Source of the DNA: JAEUIZ01 sp046155605
Lineage (GTDB): Bacteria > Planctomycetota > Phycisphaerae > Phycisphaerales > UBA1924
NCBI GenBank assembly: GCA_046155605.1
Contig: JBJXFQ010000084.1
Coordinates: forward strand, 1-15,497
Length of the DNA: 15,497 nt
Reading direction: 5' to 3'
Shown: positions 6,366-12,836 of the stretch, piece by piece
Layout of the letters: each line of letters begins with the position of its first letter
How positions within the stretch are numbered: position 1 is the stretch's first letter
Made by a program: the position numbers and the translations under genes
Notes under the pieces: generated by a model
Told to the model about the DNA's origin: nothing
Seen by the model: only the letters and a program-made list of their open reading frames with translations
Database searches by the model: none

Positions 6366-7472
6366 CTACTGCCGCCCTCGGCTGTGGCGGCGATCAATGA
6401 CCATCGCGCGATGCGGGCCGTGCAACCTCCAGACCTGCACACGCGTCGTGTCGCCTTGTTCAAACTCGACTCGGGCTTCCAACACCTGTTGTCCAGCGGC
6501 GCGGTGCTCGGTGAGCCGGATCGTGAACGACCCGCCGTTGCCCGCGGGCACGATGTCGCCCTCGTAGACGGACGCGTCGTTGGGCCCCTGGCCGGCGAGC
6601 ACCAGGCAACGCAGAGTCTGCGTGCCCGTGTGGTGATAGAGGTAGACGTCCATCGCGTGCGACGGGCTTCCGCCCGCGCCGATGGCCTCGACGCGTCCGT
6701 AGATCGCGTCCGCGTGTGGCACATACTCAAACTTCGTGCGTGTGCGAAGTTCGTCGGCGGGCCGCGGCGCGTCGGCTCCAGCCGCGGCGATGCTCGCCCA
6801 CGCCTGACCCAAGACCTTTTCGAGCGGGCGCATCAACTCCGAGAGAGTGCCCCCCGGCGCGAGAAACGGAGCCATCACAGGCTCGGCGGTCGGGGCCGCA
6901 TCGACACGCACACGATCCCACGCAGCCAGCATCTCGTAGTCGCCCCGGACCTTCTCCGACAGTTCGTCGTGGTACTTGTCAGGCCCCGCGAAGGTCCAAC
7001 GCTCGCGGAGATCGCGCTGGCCGCTGGGCCTGTCGCGCGGGCCGCCGACCTGATGGAGCGTCAACTCAGTCTCGGCGCTGTCTGCATCGAACTTCGCTCT
7101 CCCTTCGCCGACGCCCCGCCACACCGAGCCCACGCTGAGGAGCCGGACTTCCTTGAGCGCGGGATGCCAGTAGTAGACGGTCATGTTGCTCCAGGGCTCG
7201 CCGTCCGTCAGCGTTCCGGTGCGCATCGATCGGATGGACTGCTTCCCAGGCCCCCAGGTCCACGTGTCGTACGTGTCTCTGCCCGCAGTCGTCGTCATCT
7301 TCCAGCGCCCGCCGATGAACCGCGAAAAGGCCTCCATCGGCTGGGACGAAGACGCAGAGGGGCCAGCGTTCGTCGACGGCGTGCTCGGTGCGCTCCCATG
7401 CTGGGGCTGGCAACCGAGGATCGTGGCGATGGCCGCCGCGGTACAGAGCAAGAAAAAGGCTTTCACAGTCAT
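6366..7472 (-). CDS. Large lipoprotein of unknown function, two similar beta-rich domains
   Basis: A 368-residue protein with a lipoprotein signal peptide ending TILGC (Cys21) and then a Ser/Pro/Ala-rich linker to about residue 45. GGAGGA lies immediately before the ATG, closer than usual. Domain 1 (about 50-195) begins FIGGRWKMTTTAG, like the start of lipocalin-like/DUF1579-type barrels, and has YYWHPALKEVRLLSV. Domain 2 (about 235-360) has a parallel series (MDVYLYHHTGTQTLRCLVL, then FTIRLTEH), suggesting an internal duplication. The likely location is the periplasmic face of a membrane. The function, probably small-molecule or lipid binding, is inference from fold. It lies between repeat copies 3 and 4. 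Confidence 0.83.
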   Translation of the reverse strand: MTVKAFFLLCTAAAIATILGCQPQHGSAPSTPSTNAGPSASSSQPMEAFSRFIGGRWKMTTTAGRDTYDTWTWGPGKQSIRSMRTGTLTDGEPWSNMTVYYWHPALKEVRLLSVGSVWRGVGEGRAKFDADSAETELTLHQVGGPRDRPSGQRDLRERWTFAGPDKYHDELSEKVRGDYEMLAAWDRVRVDAAPTAEPVMAPFLAPGGTLSELMRPLEKVLGQAWASIAAAGADAPRPADELRTRTKFEYVPHADAIYGRVEAIGAGGSPSHAMDVYLYHHTGTQTLRCLVLAGQGPNDASVYEGDIVPAGNGGSFTIRLTEHRAAGQQVLEARVEFEQGDTTRVQVWRLHGPHRAMVIDRRHSRGRQ

Positions 7473-7613
7473 TCCTCCAGTAACGCATCAAGGGACACCG
7501 CACGCTGAGAGGATAGAGCTCCACGCGGTTTGACCGGTTCGCATGATCGGTCGAGGGGGCCGCCGAGGGGTTTTCGCGGGCGAGTTCGTGCGTCATGCCG
7601 CCGCCGTCGGCAA

Positions 7614-7818
7614 TCACGCCGCCACCGTCGCCGTCGTGATCTCCGACCACGGCCCCATTTCGCCGCGCGTGTTGACCCAGCGGACCATATAGACGGCGGT
7701 TTTGCCGCCTTCGCCCGCCTTGAAGTCGGCTTCTCGCGGGGGGGCGGAAACTCGGCTTGGTGGTCATGGTCAGGAACGTGAGTGCGGCGGGGTCAGTCGG
7801 CGCGGACTGATCCGCAGC
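7614..7818 (-). repeat. Dispersed repeat copy 4 (frameshifted)
   Basis: The minus strand reads ADQSAPTDPAALTFLTMTTK and then is shifted by a 13-base insertion (7731-7743) at the same position as in copy 3; the distal part recovers the GPWSE...TATVAA-type ending, with a TGA at 7614-7616. It fills the middle of the 433-base stretch without a gene between the two-domain lipoprotein and the Acg-family gene. The remainder (7473-7613 and 7819-7905) shows no coding evidence, only a 16-bp palindrome. Confidence 0.8.
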
Positions 7819-7864
7819 GGTGCGGGCGAGGCCGATTCAGGCTCGGCGCGTCCGCGGCTCGATG

Positions 7865-7880
7865 TCGCGACGCGTCGCGA
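7865..7880. promoter_or_regulatory. Perfect 16-bp palindrome
   Basis: TCGCGACGCGTCGCGA is a perfect palindrome lying 25 bases beyond the stop of the Acg-family gene. It has no T-tract on either side, so it is a poor intrinsic terminator; it may be a protein-binding site or a chance product of high GC. Confidence 0.3.
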
Positions 7881-7905
7881 GATTCATCGGCTTCAAGCAA
7901 TCGGC

Positions 7906-8934
7906 CTATCCCGTCAGCGTGACATCCTCAACCGCTCGCCGCACGGCAGGGAGCAGTTCCGGCCCGCGTCCGACGCGAATGAGGATCTGCGGGAACTCAC
8001 TGGTCTCAAGGAGCCGAGACAGCCGTGGCCGAAGCGTGGGCACCTCGATGGGCTGGTTCAAGTACGAGCAGGTGAAGCCCGCCGCCGTGATTGAGAGCAG
8101 CGCACGTTCCATCGCCTGTCCAGCGGCGATCCAGTCGGCGGGTCGGTCCGCCTTGGTCGTGAACACGCCGATCGTCGGCGATCCTTCTGCCAGCGCCTGG
8201 TCGTGCGCCGCCTGGCCTTTGCCCATGTCGAACGTGCGGATGATCAGCGCGCCCGCTGGGGAGAGCAGATCGGGCATTCCAAAGGCGTATCCCGACATTC
8301 CGTCCTGGCTCGCGGCACGGCGAGAATGCACCCACGCGGCCAGTTCGCGACGAAAACTCGGGTCGGCGCACTGGAGGCGGTCGCCCTCGGCGATCAACTC
8401 CGCGATGCGGTGTTTCTGATCCGGCTCAACCACAATGTGCAGTGCCACACCGTGCGTCCCGGCCTCGGCACATGCCGCGGTCAGCACCGCCTCCGGCACG
8501 GGTGTTGGCTCGAACGCGCGACGCGTCGTCCGGCGCTTGACGATGGCTTGAAACAACCGATCGCCGGCCGCAGGAGAACGCGTCCCAACGTGCCGCACGA
8601 CCGCCAGCAGGTCCGGCTCGTTGGGGTCGGGCAGCACATCGGTGACCACCTCGATGCCGAACCGCTCGGCGGCCAGCAAGAGGTTCGCCAGCGCCGCCCC
8701 GCAACTGATAACCAGTGCTCGATCCACGGGGTCCACCACCGGCAACGCCCGCGTGCGGTCGGCGAAGAGTTGAAGGCGGTCGCCATGGACCTTGAACAGC
8801 CACGGCTGCGTGTTGTGCCCCGAGGGGGCGAGTATGGCGTAGCGAACCAGGAAGCGGAGTTGCGCCTCGGCGGTGCCGCTGGTCGGAAAGTCGCGCTCGT
8901 CGATGGTCCAGGTGTCGATGCTTGCGTTGCTCAT
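7906..8934 (-). CDS. Acg-family nitroreductase-like FMN-binding protein
   Basis: A 342-residue protein. The start at 8934 is preferred over 8982 because AGGGAG precedes it at good spacing and it gives the family length (about 330). The N-terminal half has LVRYAILAPSGHNTQPWLFK, then LPVVDPVDRALVISCGAALANL, the typical Acg/Rv2032-type nitroreductase-fold opening; a second half module contains RRTTRRAF and a C-terminal FTCSYLNQP(I/V)EVP segment. Acg proteins are two fused nitroreductase-like halves in which one FMN site is partly covered; most lack proven catalysis and have been proposed to store flavin or act in stress. It is cytoplasmic. It follows tspO in the same direction after a 100-base gap and may be cotranscribed, which would join two stress- or redox-linked proteins. 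Confidence 0.92.
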   Translation of the reverse strand: MSNASIDTWTIDERDFPTSGTAEAQLRFLVRYAILAPSGHNTQPWLFKVHGDRLQLFADRTRALPVVDPVDRALVISCGAALANLLLAAERFGIEVVTDVLPDPNEPDLLAVVRHVGTRSPAAGDRLFQAIVKRRTTRRAFEPTPVPEAVLTAACAEAGTHGVALHIVVEPDQKHRIAELIAEGDRLQCADPSFRRELAAWVHSRRAASQDGMSGYAFGMPDLLSPAGALIIRTFDMGKGQAAHDQALAEGSPTIGVFTTKADRPADWIAAGQAMERALLSITAAGFTCSYLNQPIEVPTLRPRLSRLLETSEFPQILIRVGRGPELLPAVRRAVEDVTLTG

Positions 8935-9034
8935 GCTCTCCCTTTGATCGGAAGCGCGGGCCAGCGCGACGATGCTGTACAACCAACCACCCTTGCCGTG
9001 CGCTGGCCCCAGTGCCCGCCATGTGCATGAGGAG

Positions 9035-9529
9035 TCATGGGTTCATTCGCCAGATGGTCAGGTTTAGCACCGCAGCGAAACTGACCCACCCCAGATATGG
9101 AAGGAGCAACGCTCCGGCAATCCTGTTCACCCGCCAGAAGAGCACGACCGTGACTGCCAGTACGCACCATAGCAGGACAATGTCGAGGAACGCCAAGCCG
9201 GGCCGATGAGCCCCGAAGAACAGCGGCGTCCACAACGCGTTGAGGAGCCATTGCAGACAGAACATGCGGAGCGCCCACGGATGCGTCTGCCAGCCGGCAG
9301 TTCTCCAGACGAGCCATGCCGCGACGGCCATCATCGCGTAGAGCGCTGTCCAAACCGGACCGAAGAGCCACGATGGAGGGTTCCAACTGGGTTTCTGCAG
9401 GCCCTCGAACCAGCCGTTGGTTGAAACGAAGAACCCTGTTGCTGCCGCCGCAAAGCAGAACACCAGCCACCCGATGAGTCCAACGGCCCGCTGGCCTCTG
9501 GAACGTGTTGGCGGGGAGAATGTGTTCAT
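9035..9529 (-). CDS. tspO: TspO/MBR family membrane protein
   Basis: A 164-residue protein with five predicted membrane helices. The TspO signature is clear: GWFEGLQKPSWNPPSWLFGP, then VWTALYAMM, then QWLLNALWTPLFF, RVNRIAGALLLPY and a terminal LGWVSFAAVLN. TspO binds tetrapyrroles such as porphyrin or heme and is linked to stress responses in bacteria. The start at 9529 gives a normal family N-terminus; the frame stays open to a TTG at 9697, but those 56 residues do not fit the family. The Shine-Dalgarno is weak (TTAAGAAC). It is followed by the Acg-family gene. Confidence 0.95.
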   Translation of the reverse strand: MNTFSPPTRSRGQRAVGLIGWLVFCFAAAATGFFVSTNGWFEGLQKPSWNPPSWLFGPVWTALYAMMAVAAWLVWRTAGWQTHPWALRMFCLQWLLNALWTPLFFGAHRPGLAFLDIVLLWCVLAVTVVLFWRVNRIAGALLLPYLGWVSFAAVLNLTIWRMNP

Positions 9530-9768
9530 GTTCTTAACCAAGTGCTCGCGGTCGCTCAGGTCTAAGAGCCTCATAGGATCATCGAGGACACCCTCCCGGA
9601 CCTGCACACCCGCGTCGCCTGGCACGGGGTCCGGGACCACCTGGATGCGAACCACCTCAGAGGGCCGAACTATGTGTACATCACGGTTTGCATTCAATCA
9701 CGGTAGGCGATTTCTCCGCAGTTCGGGGTCTTCGGTGGCTACGCGACCAGCAGCGCGCGGTTGTCAAC
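9530..9768. other. Intergenic region with an inverted repeat and a possible gene fragment
   Basis: This stretch of 239 bases has no convincing gene. It contains an 8-bp inverted repeat (CCCGGACC at 9595-9602, GGTCCGGG at 9628-9635, 25-base spacing). A plus-strand reading from about 9561 to a TAG near 9706 gives a protein-like run (LPDLHTRVAWHGVRDHLDAN) without a start or recognisable family. It probably also contains the tspO promoter, which I cannot place. Confidence 0.35.
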
Positions 9769-10356
9769 TCACGCCACGCTCGACTTGGAAGCCCGATGCC
9801 AAGATTCGCTCAGATGCCCGGTGGCCTGATCGGCAGCGTCTGGGTTCGCGATGGCGGCTTTGTCCATCCTGAGATCGGCGACAACGGCATGGGGGAGCAG
9901 GTCGCTCAGAGCCATGATGAGTGGCGGGTACTCCCGGATGTGGCGATGCGTCAGATCTACGGTGGCGGTGTCGTCGAGGGCCAAGGCGGTGGTGTAGAGC
10001 ATTGTGGTGCAGGCGGTGAGAAAACTCATCGCCGTGTAGTCGTCGCGCAGCACGCGGGATGCCGTCTCGCCGCGCATCTTCCCGTACAGACCCGCCAACG
10101 CCCCGGTGGCTGTGGCCAGAATGTCTTTGACCATCCCACCACCGGTGGCACCGCCCAGGGCCTTGACGTGGGCTTGAAGATCGGCGTGCTGTCGCACGAG
10201 GACCGAGTAGAGGTTGTCGATCACGCTCCCGGCATGCGCCATCCGCCTCAAGTCGTCGTCACCTGCCTGCTTGGCGACCGCCCGCGACACATGATCGATA
10301 ACGGCGATCAGATCGCCGAGGTAACTGCGAACGGTCTCTTTACTGGTGGCGGTCAT
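9769..10356 (-). CDS. Ferritin-like (DUF892-like) four-helix protein
   Basis: A 195-residue protein without a signal peptide. The start at 10356 is supported by AAGGAG about 8 bases upstream. The sequence is nearly all helical: SYLGDLIAVIDHVSRAVAKQ, then a second long helix with NLYSVLVRQHADLQAHVKALG, a glycine turn (GGATGGG), a helix with LRDDYTAMSFLTACTTMLY, and a last helix with HIREYPPLIMALSDLLP. This layout, including the basic-Gly turn after helix 2, resembles the DUF892/YciE ferritin-like stress proteins. Iron or metal binding cannot be confirmed since the usual Glu/His ligand set is only partly visible. It follows the exported copper-storage gene by 111 bases on the same strand and is probably a stress or metal accessory. 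Confidence 0.75.
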   Translation of the reverse strand: MTATSKETVRSYLGDLIAVIDHVSRAVAKQAGDDDLRRMAHAGSVIDNLYSVLVRQHADLQAHVKALGGATGGGMVKDILATATGALAGLYGKMRGETASRVLRDDYTAMSFLTACTTMLYTTALALDDTATVDLTHRHIREYPPLIMALSDLLPHAVVADLRMDKAAIANPDAADQATGHLSESWHRASKSSVA

Positions 10357-10467
10357 CGAGAGTCTCCTTCCGAATGTGGTAAAATTGGGATCCAGGCGGG
10401 AAATGTGCCGCGGATGGAGATGCATTCATGCGCTGACTTGGGGGGGTCCTTGGTCGGATGTGCCGAT

Positions 10468-10923
10468 CTACTTGCCCATCGCGCGGCACGCGGCGGCGCA
10501 GTCACGGCAGGCCTTGGCGCAGTCCTTCATCGCCTGGCCGTCGACCTTGTCGCACGCGGCGGCGCACTGATCGCAGCACTTGGCGCAGCACTCGCACATC
10601 GCGGGGGAGAGTTGGCTGTTGCGGCTCACGAACGCGAGGCACGAGGCGCAGCAGGCTCCGCAGTCCGACGCCAGCGCCGCCATCGCGGCGTGCTCACCCT
10701 TGCCATTCTTTGCCATGTTCGTGCAGTACTCGCTCGCCTTGCCACACGCGGCGGCGCACGCGGCGCTCATCGTGATGCACGCCTCGCGCTGGTCGCTGCT
10801 CATGGCGGCCATGGTCTGCTTCTCGGCAGGCTGGCCCAGGGCGACGGGGCTGTACACCGCGAACCCGGCGGCCACGAGGGCGGCGGTACACAGAAGAGAC
10901 GCGAAAGCGTTGCGACGAATCAT
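10468..10923 (-). CDS. Exported cysteine-rich copper-storage protein (Csp1-like)
   Basis: A 151-residue protein. An N-terminal signal (MIRRNAFASLL... SPVALGQ, about 1-30) contains a twin arginine, as in Tat-exported Csp1 of methanotrophs, though the rest of the Tat motif is weak. The mature protein holds 19 cysteines in a CxxxC/CxxC/CC pattern (for example SDCGACCASCL, AMCECCAKCCDQC, KDCAKACRDC) on predicted helices, the layout of the four-helix-bundle copper-storage family in which inward-facing Cys bind many Cu(I). AAGGAG lies 7 bases before the ATG. It would store copper outside the cytoplasm. It lies between the cytosolic Csp (143-base gap upstream) and the ferritin-like gene. Confidence 0.87.
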   Translation of the reverse strand: MIRRNAFASLLCTAALVAAGFAVYSPVALGQPAEKQTMAAMSSDQREACITMSAACAAACGKASEYCTNMAKNGKGEHAAMAALASDCGACCASCLAFVSRNSQLSPAMCECCAKCCDQCAAACDKVDGQAMKDCAKACRDCAAACRAMGK

Positions 10924-10941
10924 GGAGAACTCCTTACTGAT

Positions 10942-10956
10942 GGTGCGTGACGCACC
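10942..10956 (-). promoter_or_regulatory. Short perfect inverted repeat in the leader of the exported Csp gene
   Basis: GGTGCGT-G-ACGCACC is a perfect 7-bp inverted repeat around one base, centred about 26 bases before the start codon, just upstream of the Shine-Dalgarno. It is well placed for a repressor operator; it does not match a CueR or CsoR site I can recall. A second repeat (CGCTCCG-G-CGGAGCG) lies at 10973-10987. Confidence 0.35.
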
Positions 10957-11067
10957 CGGCCTTGCGTCCAGGCGCTCCGGCGGAGCGTGTTGGACACGAT
11001 CAAAGTCTCGGCGCGAGCGTTGACCCGGGTCGAGGCTACCGATGCAGGGTCAGACGGCGAAGACCGC

Positions 11068-11424
11068 TCAGACTGCAGCGCCGGCCATCTTCTCGCAGGC
11101 CTTCGCGCACTTGCGACACAGCGCGGCGCACTGCGTCATCATCGCGTCGCCCTGGGCGAGCTTGTCGCAGGACTCGGCGCACTCGTTGCAGATGTCCACG
11201 CACTCCTTGCAGATGTGGGCGGCGTGGTGCGAGTTGCGGGCCATGAAGCACGCCGCGACGCCGCAGATCTCGGCGCAGTCGCGCATCATCCCTTGGTGCT
11301 GCGGCGAAGCGTGCTCGCCGCCCATGTGCAGGCAATGAAAGCCGCACTGCGAGCACATGCTGGCGCACTCGCCGCAGATCTTCATGCAGTCGAGCATTTC
11401 CTTGGAGGGCAGTTCGTGAGACAT
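11068..11424 (-). CDS. Cytosolic cysteine-rich copper-storage protein (Csp3-like)
   Basis: A 118-residue protein without a signal peptide. The start at 11424 (MSHELPSKEMLDC) is supported by AAGGA upstream and by family length; a longer open frame to 11511 adds unlike residues. About 18 cysteines occur as CxxxC/CxxC/CxxxxC on helices (DCMKICGECASMCSQC near the start, HICKECVDICNECAESC, QCAALCRKCAKAC), and histidines near 45-55 and around 80 may cap the bundle mouth. This matches the DUF326/Csp3 family, cytosolic four-helix bundles that hold many Cu(I) in their core. It is the first gene of the minus-strand copper-storage run and is divergent from the metal-binding genes on plus. Confidence 0.9.
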   Translation of the reverse strand: MSHELPSKEMLDCMKICGECASMCSQCGFHCLHMGGEHASPQHQGMMRDCAEICGVAACFMARNSHHAAHICKECVDICNECAESCDKLAQGDAMMTQCAALCRKCAKACEKMAGAAV

Positions 11425-11704
11425 GGTCGAGTCCTTCTGTTGAGGGTGTGGGAACAGCACAGCGCGACAGCGCAGCACAAATGGAACGATACATGTTGGG
11501 TGTGCTGCCACGACGAATCACTAGAGCAAGGTTCCCTTATTCCGCGCTCACGTCGCTTTAACGCTCCCCGCCCCCGGCATTACCGTACCATGTTCTGCCG
11601 CTGTGCTTTCGATCGTGTGCCGAACAGCTCCACATCCGGGCGCGTTGCCCGCGCGCGTGACTGCTTCTCCCGCCCGCATCCGCGAGCATCCTTGGAGTTT
11701 TGAT
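11425..11704. promoter_or_regulatory. Divergent intergenic region between the two halves of the copper island
   Basis: This 280-base stretch lies between start codons of diverging genes, so it should hold promoters for both. Visible features are two ACAGCGC units in direct repeat (within 11458-11481) flanked by CAGCAC and AGCAC, and CTAGAGCAAGG at 11521 resembling an IS630 end. No consensus sigma-70 promoter or metal-regulator site could be placed with confidence. Confidence 0.5.
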
Positions 11705-12721
11705 ATGCACGCCCTTTTCCGCTCGTTCATTCTCTCTGCCGTTGCTTTGTCGTTCGCATGCGTCGCTGCACCGGCCCTTGCCCAGCACGAACACATCGCG
11801 GAGAGGCCCACGCCCGCCGCCGCCGCGCCGGTCGCCGAGCGGTACTACTGCCCCATGCACTGCGAGGGCGAGAAGGTTTACGATAAGGCGGGGAAGTGCC
11901 CCGTGTGCAAGATGACCCTCAAGGTCCAGACCAGCAACCTGTACACGGCCAGCGTGCGCGAGGTGAGCGACGCGGGCAACGGCACCTTCAAAGCAGGAGT
12001 GCCCTCTTTGCTGGAACTGCGCATCAAGAATCCCACTGGGATGCTGCTCAAGAACTTTGAGACCGTCCACGAGAAGGTGCTGCACCTGCTGGTGGTTTCC
12101 AAGGACTTGTCGTGGTTCCGCCACGAGCATCCGGTGATGCAGCCCGATGGCACGTTCACTCTCGCTTTCGCCTTCCCCGCTGGCGGCGCGTACAACGTGT
12201 ACCACGACTTCACGCCCTCCCCCGCGCCCGGTGCGGCGACTGGCCCGGGCCAGCAAGTGGTTCGTGTGCCCGTTGAAGTAAGGGGCGATGTGCGCGCGCC
12301 GGTGGCCATCGATCCCGACGCGACCACGCCCAAGACCATTGACGGATACACCGTGACGCTGAGTGGCGTGGATGCTGTCAAGTCCGGCGGCTCGACGACA
12401 CTCACGTTCACAATTCTCAGGGACAGCAAGCCGGTGACGACGCTGGCCCCGTACCTGGGCGCGACGGGCCACTTGGTCGTGCTGAGCGAGAATGGCGAGG
12501 AGTTTGTCCACAGCCATCCGCTGGTCGGGCACGAGGGCCACGCGATGACTTCGGGTGGGCCGACGGTCGCGTTCGAGGCGCACTTCAGTACGCCCGGTCT
12601 CTACAAGGCCTGGGGCCAGTTCAACGTGGGAACCAAAGACAAGGAACAGATTGTGACCGCGCCCTTTGTGTTCAAGGTCGAGGCGGGAGAGGCGGCGCAC
12701 GGGGGGCACGATCACAAATGA
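11705..12721 (+). CDS. Periplasmic heavy-metal-binding-domain protein
   Basis: A 338-residue protein. The start at 11705 is set by GGAG 9 bases upstream and the signal peptide (about 1-27, cleavage near ALA-QHE). Residues 47-72 form a heavy-metal-binding domain (YYCPMHCEGEK... GKCPVCKM), close to the YTCPMHP...GKCPxCGM module of copper exporters and CusB-like proteins, with an added Cys after the His. The remainder has two beta-rich halves with histidine-rich turns (FRHEHPV and FVHSHPLVGHEGHA) and ends HGGHDHK. The family I recognise is 'heavy metal-binding domain-containing protein'; periplasmic copper binding or delivery is inferred. The HMA-membrane gene follows 115 bases later. Confidence 0.87.
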   Translation: MHALFRSFILSAVALSFACVAAPALAQHEHIAERPTPAAAAPVAERYYCPMHCEGEKVYDKAGKCPVCKMTLKVQTSNLYTASVREVSDAGNGTFKAGVPSLLELRIKNPTGMLLKNFETVHEKVLHLLVVSKDLSWFRHEHPVMQPDGTFTLAFAFPAGGAYNVYHDFTPSPAPGAATGPGQQVVRVPVEVRGDVRAPVAIDPDATTPKTIDGYTVTLSGVDAVKSGGSTTLTFTILRDSKPVTTLAPYLGATGHLVVLSENGEEFVHSHPLVGHEGHAMTSGGPTVAFEAHFSTPGLYKAWGQFNVGTKDKEQIVTAPFVFKVEAGEAAHGGHDHK

Positions 12722-12836
12722 ACTGCGCATTCACCCATCGCCGGCCTCCGCGCGACGCTCTCCCCCTCCCCGCGCTCGGTCGCGTGCGGCGGCGGCGGGG
12801 TTGCCTGTCCGGTCGGCGCGCCGGTGGAGCCCGGCC

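Noticed and set aside
6336..7508. Plus-strand open frame opposite the two-domain lipoprotein
   Set aside because: The minus-strand frame has a lipobox and beta-domain pattern; the plus frame is basic and featureless.
3694..7818. Integron attC sites
   Set aside because: The repeats separate single genes but are longer than usual attC sites, encode a protein domain, and lack recognisable R/L core-site pairs; no integrase gene is present.
9530..9697. TTG-start extension of tspO
   Set aside because: The added 56 polar residues do not match TspO, whose normal N-terminus and first helix follow the ATG at 9529.
9688..10950. Long plus-strand open frame opposite the ferritin-like and Csp genes
   Set aside because: It mirrors two genes that have good Shine-Dalgarno sequences and family motifs; composition is that of antisense coding DNA.
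11558..12730. Long minus-strand open frame opposite the heavy-metal-domain gene
   Set aside because: It is a GC-rich shadow of a gene with clear signal peptide and metal motifs; its product is Arg/His/Gly-rich with no domain.
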